Positions 1-5,958 of a DNA stretch of 7,263 nucleotides are shown here, piece by piece; position 1 is the stretch's first letter, and every line of letters starts with the position of its first letter. Under the pieces are notes generated by a model. The model did not search any database. It was given only the letters and a program-made list of their open reading frames with translations, and was not told the DNA's origin. The DNA lies in assembly GCA_050011415.1 (NCBI GenBank), contig JBEKJD010000199.1, positions 1 through 7,263 of the forward strand. Direction: 5' to 3'. A program made the position numbers and the translations under genes. The DNA comes from JADFXI01 sp050011415. GTDB lineage: Bacteria; Nitrospirota; Thermodesulfovibrionia; Thermodesulfovibrionales; Dissulfurispiraceae.

Positions 1-1584
1 GTTTATGCCGTGTTCATCAAGCTGCTTGGGAATCAGATACTTTTTTGCTATCTGCAGCTTCTCCTCCTCAGTGTATCCCGACAGATACAATATTTCCATC
101 CTGTCTCTCAAAGGCCCTGGAATAGTGTCTGTAAGATTTCCCGTAGTAATGAACATAACGTTGGACAGATCAAAAGGCACAGCCAGGTAATGGTCTGCAA
201 AAGAATTATTCTGCTCCGGGTCCAGCACTTCGAGCAGCGCGGAAGATGGATCGCCCCTGAAATCGGATCCGATTTTATCGATCTCATCAAGCATGAATAC
301 GGGATTATTCGTGGCTGCCTGTTTGATGCCCTGAATTATACGGCCCGGAAGGGCCCCGACATATGTCCTCCTGTGGCCTCTTATCTCCGCTTCGTCCCGC
401 ACCCCTCCAAGTGAAACCCTGATGAACTCCCTCCCCACCGCACGGGCTATCGAACGGCCCAGCGATGTCTTGCCCACGCCCGGCGGACCTATAAAACACA
501 GGATCGGACCTTTCATCTTCTCTTTCAGTTTCCGCACACTCAGGTATTCCAGAATCCTTTCTTTAACTTTCTCAAGATCGTAATGATCATCATTAAGCAC
601 TTTCTCCGCTTTGCGTATATCCAACAGGTCTTTCGTGCTCTTGGACCATGGTATTTCAGTAAGCCATTCAAGATAAGTCCTTATCGTACCGGCTTCTGCG
701 CTGTCGGGATGCATCTTTTCAATGCGCCTGAGTTGTTTTTCAGCCTCCTTCATGACCTTCTCAGGCATCTTTGCATCATCTATTTTTTTCTTGAATTCCC
801 TTACCTCTTCCGCGCGCTCATCGATATCACCGAGTTCCCGCTGTATTGCTTTCAACTGCTCTCTGAGGAAGTACTCCCGCTGGGTCTTGTCTATCTCACC
901 CCGTGCTTCGGTCTGTATCTTCTGTTGAATGGTAAGGAGTTGGACTTCCCTGGCAAGTATTTCACCTACCCGCCTCAAACGTCTGACAGGGTCGGACATC
1001 TCCAGTATCTCCTGCGCCTGGTCGGTCTTCAGCCCGAGATTGGCCGTGATAAGGTCCCCGAGCCTTCCCGGATCTTCTATATTCTCGATCACTACCATAA
1101 CGTCCGGCAAAACGGTTTTCCCCAGGGCTACTACTTTGTCCATCTGTTCTTTTACGTTCCGTATCAACGCCTCATTCTCAATGGATGCTTCGGCAGGTTT
1201 TTCTTCGGTGACCTTTTCTATGCCGGCCACAAAAAATGGTTCCTGCTGGATAAATCCGCTCACCCTTGCCTTGCTCAATCCCTGGACAAGGACTTTTACC
1301 CGGCCGTCAGGGAGTTTGAGCATCCTCATGATCATACAGACAGTGCCCATCAAATACAGATCATCGGTCGTGGGCGCTTCCACATTTAAGTCCCTCTGGG
1401 CCAGGAGCAGCACCATCCTGTTTGTGTTCAGAGCGTGATCAATCGCTTTTATGGAGATATCCCTCCCCACAAACAAAGGCAGGATCATATAAGGAAAAAT
1501 GACTATGTCCCTAACCGGCAGCACCGGCACTGTATCGGGGATTTCTACTTCTTTGGTCTCTTCTTTATCGTTAACTTCAGCCAT
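1..1584 (-). CDS. lon: ATP-dependent protease Lon, N-terminal 528 residues (partial)
   Basis: Lon is a cytoplasmic ATP-dependent AAA+ serine protease that degrades misfolded and regulatory proteins. The frame is open from the ATG at 1584 to base 1, giving 528 codons. Residues about 21-220 form the LON substrate-binding domain, beginning TVPVLPVRDIVIFPYMILPL, followed by the helical linker (QREYFLREQLKAIQRELG). The AAA+ module has Walker A GPPGVGKTS (366-374), GGVRDEAEIRGHRRTYVGA (about 393-411), Walker B VFMLDEID (429-436), a sensor-1 region FITTGN (478-483) and a likely arginine finger in PLRDRME (R495). The Ser-Lys protease domain lies beyond the left edge, so its integrity cannot be judged. 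An in-frame ATG at 1599 would add five residues, but GGAGGA lies 7 nt before the ATG at 1584, which favours the shorter start. It follows hsp20 on the same strand after 139 nt of repeat-rich DNA. Identity is certain from sequence. Confidence 0.98.
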   Translation of the reverse strand, partial: MAEVNDKEETKEVEIPDTVPVLPVRDIVIFPYMILPLFVGRDISIKAIDHALNTNRMVLLLAQRDLNVEAPTTDDLYLMGTVCMIMRMLKLPDGRVKVLVQGLSKARVSGFIQQEPFFVAGIEKVTEEKPAEASIENEALIRNVKEQMDKVVALGKTVLPDVMVVIENIEDPGRLGDLITANLGLKTDQAQEILEMSDPVRRLRRVGEILAREVQLLTIQQKIQTEARGEIDKTQREYFLREQLKAIQRELGDIDERAEEVREFKKKIDDAKMPEKVMKEAEKQLRRIEKMHPDSAEAGTIRTYLEWLTEIPWSKSTKDLLDIRKAEKVLNDDHYDLEKVKERILEYLSVRKLKEKMKGPILCFIGPPGVGKTSLGRSIARAVGREFIRVSLGGVRDEAEIRGHRRTYVGALPGRIIQGIKQAATNNPVFMLDEIDKIGSDFRGDPSSALLEVLDPEQNNSFADHYLAVPFDLSNVMFITTGNLTDTIPGPLRDRMEILYLSGYTEEEKLQIAKKYLIPKQLDEHGIN

Positions 1585-1591
1585 GTTCGAT

Positions 1592-1597
1592 TCCTCC
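1592..1597 (-). promoter_or_regulatory. Shine-Dalgarno site of lon
   Basis: The minus strand reads GGAGGA, then 7 nt, then the ATG at 1584. This near-perfect site lies downstream of the alternative ATG at 1599, so it selects 1584 as the lon start. Confidence 0.85.
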
Positions 1598-1616
1598 ATG
1601 CCTTATCAGCACCCCC

Positions 1617-1628
1617 CAAAGTTCTTTG
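1617..1628. promoter_or_regulatory. Short palindrome in the lon leader
   Basis: CAAAG-TT-CTTTG is a perfect 5-bp inverted repeat with a 2-nt centre, about 20 nt upstream of the lon Shine-Dalgarno. It could be a small operator or could be chance. It does not resemble the CIRCE heat-shock operator (TTAGCACTC-N9-GAGTGCTAA). Confidence 0.25.
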
Positions 1629-1630
1629 TG

Positions 1631-1723
1631 TATGAGCATATGAGTATATGGGTAAATGCGCACACGAGTAAACAACTTATTCGCTCATTCCATCATTTAC
1701 TCGTTCATTCATTTACTTATTAT
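1631..1723. repeat. AT-rich period-4 word array arranged as an inverted repeat
   Basis: Between hsp20 and lon the DNA is built of degenerate 4-base words. On the plus strand bases 1631-1672 run atga-gcat-atga-gtat and similar. From about 1676 the same kind of words continue in inverted orientation (ttca, ttta, ctca, ctta) up to the hsp20 stop codon. Exact matches inside include acgagtaaa (1664-1672) against tttactcgt (1696-1704), and gtaaatg (1652-1658) against catttac (1710-1716). No reading frame or T-run terminator is apparent. The array probably forms an imperfect hairpin in the hsp20-lon transcript. It occupies the position where a lon promoter would be expected, and I found no convincing promoter hexamers there. 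Confidence 0.6.
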
Positions 1724-2101
1724 TTATTCTACGGCCCTTTTAACAGTAATCACTACAGGCTTCATCTCCAGCTTCGGGAACCTGACGCTTATAACACCAT
1801 GTGAGTAATACGCCTGTCCTTCGGAAACATTCACCGGGATCGGAAACTTTATCATCCGCCTGAACCCTTTAATACCACGTTCCATGCATATATAATGCAT
1901 ATCTGCTTCGCTGTGCGCATTGTTTCTTATCCCTTCAATAATAAGTATATCTCCGTATGCTATTATCGATACAGCCTCAGGCGCTATGCCTGGCAAGTCA
2001 ATCTCAAAAACAAGCTCGCTGCCTGTTTCATAAAGATCTATCAGCGGCCAGACAGACGATTCCGCGTGATATAAACAAATACCTTTTTGTACGCTTTTCA
2101 T
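1724..2101 (-). CDS. Small heat-shock protein, Hsp20/alpha-crystallin family
   Basis: This is an ATP-independent holdase that would bind unfolding proteins in the cytoplasm as an oligomer. The 125-residue product has a short N-terminal arm and an alpha-crystallin domain at about 18-110. Recognisable parts are WPLIDLYET (18-26), LVFEIDLPGI (30-39), GDILIIEG (50-57), the ERG-x-x-GF-x-R signature (74-81) and the end G-V-I-S-V-R-F-P-K (102-110). An I-x-V tail (ITV, 118-120) follows, of the kind used for oligomer contacts. The start codon lies 1 nt after the galU stop and has no clear Shine-Dalgarno, suggesting translation coupled to galU. Lon follows on the same strand, so the pair may act together in protein quality control. 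The family is clear; the client proteins are unknown. Confidence 0.93.
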   Translation of the reverse strand: MKSVQKGICLYHAESSVWPLIDLYETGSELVFEIDLPGIAPEAVSIIAYGDILIIEGIRNNAHSEADMHYICMERGIKGFRRMIKFPIPVNVSEGQAYYSHGVISVRFPKLEMKPVVITVKRAVE

Positions 2102-2102
2102 G

Positions 2103-2984
2103 CTAATGTTTCATTTTCTGAATCAGGTACTGCCTGAGATCTTCAGACAATTCCTTGTTTTTAAGGCCAAAATCAACAATTGCCTTCAAATATCCCATTT
2201 TATCGCCGCAATCATACCTGTTGCCTTTAGTCAAATAACCGTATATCACCCGTCTGTTCAAAAGTTCCCTCAGCGCATCTGTAAGCTGTATTTCGCCTCC
2301 GGCTCCCGGTTTTTGTTTTTCAAGAATATCAAAAATATCCGGTGTAAGTATGTATCTGCCTATGATAGCCAAATTTGACGGGGCTTGGTCAGGTTTAGGC
2401 TTCTCTACAAGGTCCCTGATCCTGTATACATCTCCATCAAGCGTTCCGTCTATAATGCCGTACCTGGACACATCAGATCGGGAAACCTCTTCAAGAGCGA
2501 CTACCGGGCATTTCACTTCATTATATACACGGAGCATTTCCTTAAGCAAAGGATAATCGGGGTCCACAACATCATCGCTCAGTATTACGACAAAAGGCTC
2601 GTCTTTGACAAAGGGTTTGGCACAGAGAATCGCATGCCCCAGGCCGAGCGCAACGCGCTGCCGGATATACGCAAAGTTGATATGACTGAGCTTGTTGATC
2701 TCGTCCAGCAGTCTCTTTTTGCCTGAGTTCCTGAGTTTCTCTTCCAACTCATAAGCGGAATCGAAATGGTCCTCTATGGCGCGTTTATATTTACCTGTGA
2801 TAACAACAAACTCCTCTATACCGCAGGACATCGCCTCTTCAACTGCATACTGGATCAGAGGCTTATCAATTATAGGCATCATTTCTTTGGGTGATGCCTT
2901 GGTAGCCGGCAAAAAACGTGTTCCGAGCCCGGCTGCGGGTAATATTGCCTTTGTAACGCTTCGTTTCAATGCAGCTGTCTCCAT
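2103..2984 (-). CDS. galU: UTP--glucose-1-phosphate uridylyltransferase
   Basis: GalU makes UDP-glucose from UTP and glucose 1-phosphate, supplying sugar for lipopolysaccharide, exopolysaccharide or trehalose synthesis. The 293-residue length is normal for bacterial GalU. Visible signatures are the nucleotide-binding loop AAGLGTRFLPATKASPKEM (17-35), GLGHA (114-118), the metal-binding LSDD (135-138), YGII (175-178), VEKP (193-196), GGEIQLTDAL (228-237) and YDCGDK near the end. The closely related RfbA/GlmU-type nucleotidyltransferases lack this KASPKEMMP arrangement. The ATG at 2984 has no Shine-Dalgarno before it (AATTTTAAAAA). A TTG at 2969 has GGAG 9 nt upstream and would begin LKRSVTKAILPAAG, close to the usual GalU N-terminus, so the true start may be 2969. 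The gene follows tRNA-Leu by 24 nt and is tightly linked to hsp20. Confidence 0.96.
   Translation of the reverse strand: METAALKRSVTKAILPAAGLGTRFLPATKASPKEMMPIIDKPLIQYAVEEAMSCGIEEFVVITGKYKRAIEDHFDSAYELEEKLRNSGKKRLLDEINKLSHINFAYIRQRVALGLGHAILCAKPFVKDEPFVVILSDDVVDPDYPLLKEMLRVYNEVKCPVVALEEVSRSDVSRYGIIDGTLDGDVYRIRDLVEKPKPDQAPSNLAIIGRYILTPDIFDILEKQKPGAGGEIQLTDALRELLNRRVIYGYLTKGNRYDCGDKMGYLKAIVDFGLKNKELSEDLRQYLIQKMKH
2979..2982 (-). promoter_or_regulatory. Possible Shine-Dalgarno for a TTG start of galU
   Basis: GGAG (minus strand), with its first G in the annotated ATG codon, lies 9 nt before an in-frame TTG at 2969-2967. It is the only purine-rich ribosome site near the galU 5' end, so it decides between the two candidate starts. 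The spacing is slightly long. Confidence 0.4.
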
Positions 2985-3008
2985 TTTTTAAAATTAATTG
3001 AGCCAGAG

Positions 3009-3093
3009 TGCCGGAGACGAGACTCGAACTCGTACGAAACCAGGTTTCGAGGGATTTTAAGTCCCTTGCGTCTGCCAATTCCGCCACTCCGGC
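3009..3093 (-). tRNA. tRNA-Leu, anticodon UAA
   Basis: The 85-nt minus-strand gene folds as a type II cloverleaf. The acceptor stem GCCGGAG pairs with CTCCGGC and is followed by discriminator A. The D arm is GGC..AATTGGCAGACGC. The anticodon stem AGGGA/TCCCT encloses loop CTTAAAA, giving UAA. The long variable arm (CGAAAC pairing with GTTTCG) is typical of leucine tRNAs, and the T arm is ACGAG-TTCGAGT-CTCGT. CCA is not encoded (CTC follows the discriminator), so it must be added post-transcriptionally. It lies immediately upstream of galU in the same direction. Confidence 0.97.
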
Positions 3094-3182
3094 ATATGTC
3101 AATGCATAATGCCATGCAAGAATAGAAAATATTATGTTACTTTATTAAGATACTAAAAAACAAAGGAAAGTGCAACTTTGCC

Positions 3183-4568
3183 ATGATAGACGACAACTTC
3201 CTGCATGAATTATTAAAAAAGACACTTGCGCACGGCGGAGAATATGCAGATATTTTTATAGAGCACAGAGAATCAACTTACATACAGCTCGAAGACAACA
3301 GGATTGAAAAAGTCGTCACAGGTTCTATCTCCGGCATAGGCATCCGTCTTATTTACGAGGGAAAAACAGCGTATGCCTTCAGCAATGATTTTTCCGCAAA
3401 TATCCTTTTGGACCTCGCTGCCACTGTCAGCAAGGCTGCTGCCGATACTGTCCGTGATGTCACAATAAATATGAAGCAGCAGCGGCCTCAGATAATTTTT
3501 TCAATCAAAATACCTCCCGCATCAGTCCCTCTCGAAAACAAAATTGCCCTGGTCCGGCAAGGCAACGAGGCCGCACGCTCTCTGGACAACAGGATAAAAC
3601 AGGCAAACATCATATACAGTGACTCCATGAAAAAAGTAAAAATCGCAACATCCGACGGCATCATTGCAGAGGACAACCGCACCTATACCATGGGAATAGC
3701 TCATGTCATTGCTGCAGACGGCACTTCCATTCAGACAGGGAATGAGACAGCCGGGGGACTTACGGGTCATGAACTGTTTGAAACCGACCCGATTGAAGTA
3801 ATTGCTGAAAGGGCCGCCCGGAGAGCGGTCATGTTGCTCAGTGCGCGAAAGGCCCCCGGCGGCAGAATGCCGGTCATTATATCATCGGCTGCCGGAGGTA
3901 CTATGATCCATGAGGCTATAGGACACGGTCTGGAGGCAGATCTTGCCAGGCAGGGCTTGTCCGTCTATTCAAAAAAACTTGGTTCCCGGGTGGCTTCTCC
4001 GCTTGTTACAGTTGTCGACGATGCAACAATTCCAAACAAGCGAGGATCATTTTCCATAGATGACGAGGGTGTTATACCGGGAAGGAATGTATTGGTGCGC
4101 GAGGGAATTCTTATAGGGTACATGTACGATAAATACAACGCCTTCATCGATAAAACCAGTTCCACCGGCAACGGAAGGAGAGAATCTTACGAGCATAAGC
4201 CGATACCCCGAATGAGCAATACCCTGATCGCTTCCGGAAGACTTTCACCGGATGACGTGCTCCGGTCGGTTTCAAGCGGCCTGCTCGTGAAGAAAATGGG
4301 CGGAGGACAGGTAAATACCGTGACCGGAGATTTTGTATTCGATGTTCAGGAGGGGTATCTGATACAAAACGGCAGTCCGGGTGATCCGGTCAGGGGAGCC
4401 TCCCTTATTGGAAATGGCCCCGAGATCCTGTTATCAATAGATATGGTTGCCTCTGATCTGGGTTTTTCTATCGGCACATGCGGTAAAGACTCCCAAGGGG
4501 TCCCGGTTTCTGATGCAATGCCAACATTGAGGGTCCCTGAAATGGTCGTGGGAGGGGAAATTCATTAA
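3183..4568 (+). CDS. tldD: TldD-family metalloprotease
   Basis: TldD usually pairs with PmbA/TldE to form a zinc metalloprotease that trims unfolded peptides, for example microcin precursors and the CcdA antitoxin in E. coli. The 461-residue product has the N-terminal domain (about 1-220, including EYADIFIEHRES and R-I-E-K-V-V-T-G). The C-terminal catalytic part carries the signature GGTMIHEAIGHGLEADL, with HExxxH at H243, E244 and H248. A conserved GTCGKDSQ-G-V-P-V segment (C433) sits near the end, as in characterised TldD proteins. The length is normal and no frameshift is seen. The start ATG has AGGA 15 nt upstream, which is too far for a strong site, and no better in-frame start exists. 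It diverges from tRNA-Leu across 89 AT-rich bases. No PmbA partner is in this window. TldD is preferred over PmbA because of the intact HExxxH; PmbA lacks it. Confidence 0.95.
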   Translation: MIDDNFLHELLKKTLAHGGEYADIFIEHRESTYIQLEDNRIEKVVTGSISGIGIRLIYEGKTAYAFSNDFSANILLDLAATVSKAAADTVRDVTINMKQQRPQIIFSIKIPPASVPLENKIALVRQGNEAARSLDNRIKQANIIYSDSMKKVKIATSDGIIAEDNRTYTMGIAHVIAADGTSIQTGNETAGGLTGHELFETDPIEVIAERAARRAVMLLSARKAPGGRMPVIISSAAGGTMIHEAIGHGLEADLARQGLSVYSKKLGSRVASPLVTVVDDATIPNKRGSFSIDDEGVIPGRNVLVREGILIGYMYDKYNAFIDKTSSTGNGRRESYEHKPIPRMSNTLIASGRLSPDDVLRSVSSGLLVKKMGGGQVNTVTGDFVFDVQEGYLIQNGSPGDPVRGASLIGNGPEILLSIDMVASDLGFSIGTCGKDSQGVPVSDAMPTLRVPEMVVGGEIH

Positions 4569-4667
4569 CACGGCGACGCGGGGATACTGGGTACGCGGCG
4601 ACGCGGCGAAACGACAGTGACCATCCCTTCCTTGCTCCGTGTCCCCGCGTCGCCGTGTCGCCGTTTC
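4568..4667. repeat. GC-rich period-8 word array with 17-bp perfect inverted arms
   Basis: The element begins at the last base of the tldD stop codon. The left arm (4568-4584, acacggcgacgcgggga) is exactly inverted at 4642-4658. The core word cggcgacgcgg also repeats directly at 4571-4581 and 4596-4606, and the right arm continues with inverted copies (cgccgtgtcgccgt). The words follow an alternating ACRC-GGNG pattern of about 8 bases. The 57-nt spacer makes a large stem-loop possible, but no T-run follows, so it is not a standard intrinsic terminator. GC content is far above the flanking DNA. It is probably a dispersed intergenic repeat. A genome-wide copy count would test this. Confidence 0.75.
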
Positions 4668-4766
4668 CATTCCGGGGTGTGGCAAATCATACACAGCATA
4701 GATATTTATCAACACTTTTTAAAAAATTCTTATTGTTTTATATGTTTTTTTATATGGCATATCATT

Positions 4767-4775
4767 TGCTATGAT
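4767..4775 (+). promoter_or_regulatory. Extended -10 promoter candidate for lpxC
   Basis: TGC-TATGAT matches the extended -10 form (TGn before a TATAAT-like hexamer) in a very AT-rich stretch. No good -35 is present at the normal distance. The predicted transcript start, near 4782, would fall only a few bases before the lpxC ATG codons, giving a leader of almost no length. Confidence 0.4.
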
Positions 4776-4784
4776 TAAGTGTTC

Positions 4785-5672
4785 ATGATGAGATTACAGC
4801 GGACAATAAAAAAAGAGGCTACGTTCCACGGTATCGGCCTTCACACTGGCAAATTTGCAACAGTGCGTCTGAAGCCGGCCTCACGGGATACAGGCATTGT
4901 CTTTTACAGGTCAGACAAGGGGACACTTATAAGGGCCAACACCGCATCGGTAATTGACACTTCTTTTGCAACGACAATAGGCTACGATGGCGCAAAAGTA
5001 AAAACAGTTGAGCATCTTCTCGCTGCAGCCACAGGACTCGGAATTGATAATCTGCTGATCGAGGTAGACGGACCTGAAATTCCAATACTTGATGGGAGTT
5101 CAACAGAACTCGCCGCGCTCATCCTTGACGCCGGTATAGCGAAGCAGGGCAAGAGAGCGTCTTATATAAAGATCGCCAGACCCATTATCTATGAGGATTC
5201 TCATGCCCGCATAATGGCGTTGCCGTTTGACGGCACCCGTATATCGTACTCCATAAACTTCAATCATCATATTGTGGGCCACCAGGAACTGACTCTTGAC
5301 ATTACGGAAGAAAGCTTTGTTAAAGAGATTGCCCCTGCAAGGACGTTCGGTTTTTTGAGAGATGTTGAGGCAATGAGGGCAAACGGTCTTGCAAAGGGCG
5401 GTTCGCTGGAAAATGCCGTAGTAGTAGGAGATGAAGGAATCCTGAATTCTTCAGGGCTCCGGTTCCGCGATGAGTTTGTTCGGCACAAAATACTTGATAC
5501 TATTGGAGATATTTCACTTATAGGGTTTCCGATACAGGGGCACCTGCTACTGGAGAAGGCCGGTCATACAGCCAACCTGAGATTCCTCAAGAAACTGCTC
5601 GCTTCGACAGATTGTTTTCATTTCATTTCTGAAGTTGACCATGTTAGCCAACAAGTTTTAAACTACGGTTAG
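4785..5672 (+). CDS. lpxC: UDP-3-O-acyl-N-acetylglucosamine deacetylase
   Basis: LpxC is the zinc-dependent cytoplasmic deacetylase that commits UDP-acyl-GlcNAc to lipid A, so its presence indicates an outer membrane with lipopolysaccharide. The frame is open from a GTG at 4779. I prefer ATG 4785 or 4788, because homologues begin near MRLQRTIKKEA and the only promoter candidate lies just upstream. Counting from the GTG, motifs are GIGLHTGK (18-25), the zinc ligand H79 in KTVEHLLAA, DGPEIPILDGSS (97-108), ARTFGF (187-192), and FVRHKILDTIGD with zinc ligands H236 and D240. H263 in KAGHTAN is the catalytic histidine. The length of about 295 residues is normal. No Shine-Dalgarno precedes any candidate start. 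No other lipid A genes are adjacent. The gene ends 26 bp before a long palindrome that probably terminates it. Confidence 0.96.
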   Translation: MMRLQRTIKKEATFHGIGLHTGKFATVRLKPASRDTGIVFYRSDKGTLIRANTASVIDTSFATTIGYDGAKVKTVEHLLAAATGLGIDNLLIEVDGPEIPILDGSSTELAALILDAGIAKQGKRASYIKIARPIIYEDSHARIMALPFDGTRISYSINFNHHIVGHQELTLDITEESFVKEIAPARTFGFLRDVEAMRANGLAKGGSLENAVVVGDEGILNSSGLRFRDEFVRHKILDTIGDISLIGFPIQGHLLLEKAGHTANLRFLKKLLASTDCFHFISEVDHVSQQVLNYG

Positions 5673-5698
5673 ACCCCTGTTGAAAACTCGAGACTTTC

Positions 5699-5794
5699 TA
5701 TCGGGGCAAAAAAAGAGGGAATACCCGATTTTCAGTTACTCCACAGTATAAGAAAATCATCCGGGTATTCCCTAATTTTTTCTACGTCCCGATA
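5699..5794. terminator. Long imperfect palindrome, likely bidirectional terminator
   Basis: Nested matching arms fold almost the whole 96 nt. The outer arms are tatcggg (5699-5705) and cccgata (5788-5794). Next, a run of seven A (5708-5714) faces six T (5776-5781). Then come agggaatacccg (5716-5727) with cgggtattccct (5762-5773), attttc (5728-5733) with gaaaat (5752-5757), and tact (5737-5740) with agta (5745-5748) around a ccac loop. A strong stem followed by a T-run appears on both strands, so it could terminate both lpxC and the convergent 25-residue gene. The outer arms go beyond a normal terminator, and a small mobile-repeat origin is possible. Confidence 0.75.
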
Positions 5795-5803
5795 AAATTA
5801 TTG

Positions 5804-5881
5804 TTATTTCTTCTTTGCAGTCTTCTTCGCAGTTGACTTGCCAGCTGCTTTTTTTGCAGGAGCCTTTTTTGTTGCGGCCAT
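5804..5881 (-). CDS. 25-residue Lys/Ala-rich basic peptide
   Basis: The predicted product is MAATKKAPAKKAAGKSTAKK followed by TAKKK, about 40 percent lysine with Ala, Thr, Ser and one Pro. This composition matches the tails of bacterial histone H1-like and AlgP-type DNA-binding proteins, but here it stands alone without a folded domain. A strong Shine-Dalgarno (AAAGGGGGTG) ends 6 nt before the ATG, which is the best evidence that it is translated. The gene lies 77 nt downstream of the winged-helix/nucleotidyltransferase gene on the same strand and stops 10 nt before the large palindrome. If expressed it would probably bind nucleic acid in the cytoplasm, by inference from charge only. It could instead be a remnant of a longer H1-like gene, or chance coding in low-complexity DNA. 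Confidence 0.6.
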   Translation of the reverse strand: MAATKKAPAKKAAGKSTAKKTAKKK

Positions 5882-5887
5882 TTTTTT

Positions 5888-5897
5888 CACCCCCTTT
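5888..5897 (-). promoter_or_regulatory. Strong Shine-Dalgarno of the Lys/Ala-rich mini-gene
   Basis: The minus strand reads AAAGGGGGTG followed by six A and the ATG at 5881. This is close to the full anti-16S complement AAGGAGGTG with ideal spacing, and it supports the reality of a gene that composition alone would make doubtful. Confidence 0.7.
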
Positions 5898-5901
5898 CAG
5901 T

Positions 5902-5922
5902 CCCGGAAAGATCCTTCCCGGG
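5902..5922 (-). other. GC-rich hairpin before the mini-gene ribosome site
   Basis: cccggaa (5902-5908) can pair with ttcc-c-ggg (5915-5922) with one bulged base around a 6-nt loop. In the minus-strand transcript it sits 4 nt before the AAAGGGGGTG site. No T-run follows, so it is unlikely to be a terminator. It might affect processing or translation of the downstream peptide gene. Confidence 0.35.
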
Positions 5923-5958
5923 CCTTCTAAAAGATTATTTAAGCAACAAAGTAATCCT

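Noticed and set aside
583..1389. A 268-codon plus-strand open frame
   Set aside because: It is antisense to lon, which is unmistakable on the minus strand. Its product is rich in Phe, Tyr, His and Leu without any recognisable domain, and it has no ribosome site.
3097..3102. TTGACA on the minus strand just before tRNA-Leu
   Set aside because: A -10 at the normal distance would fall inside the tRNA gene, so it cannot be the -35 of the tRNA promoter. No convincing alternative promoter was found in 3103-3182.
4565..4699. A 44-codon minus-strand frame containing C-M-I-C-H, a CXXCH heme-binding motif
   Set aside because: Most of the frame is the GC-rich repeat itself, there is no ribosome site or signal peptide, and a single CXXCH in such DNA is easily chance.
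4434..4715. A 93-codon minus-strand frame across the tldD 3' end and the repeat
   Set aside because: It overlaps conserved tldD coding sequence and the repeat array, and its product has no coherent domain.
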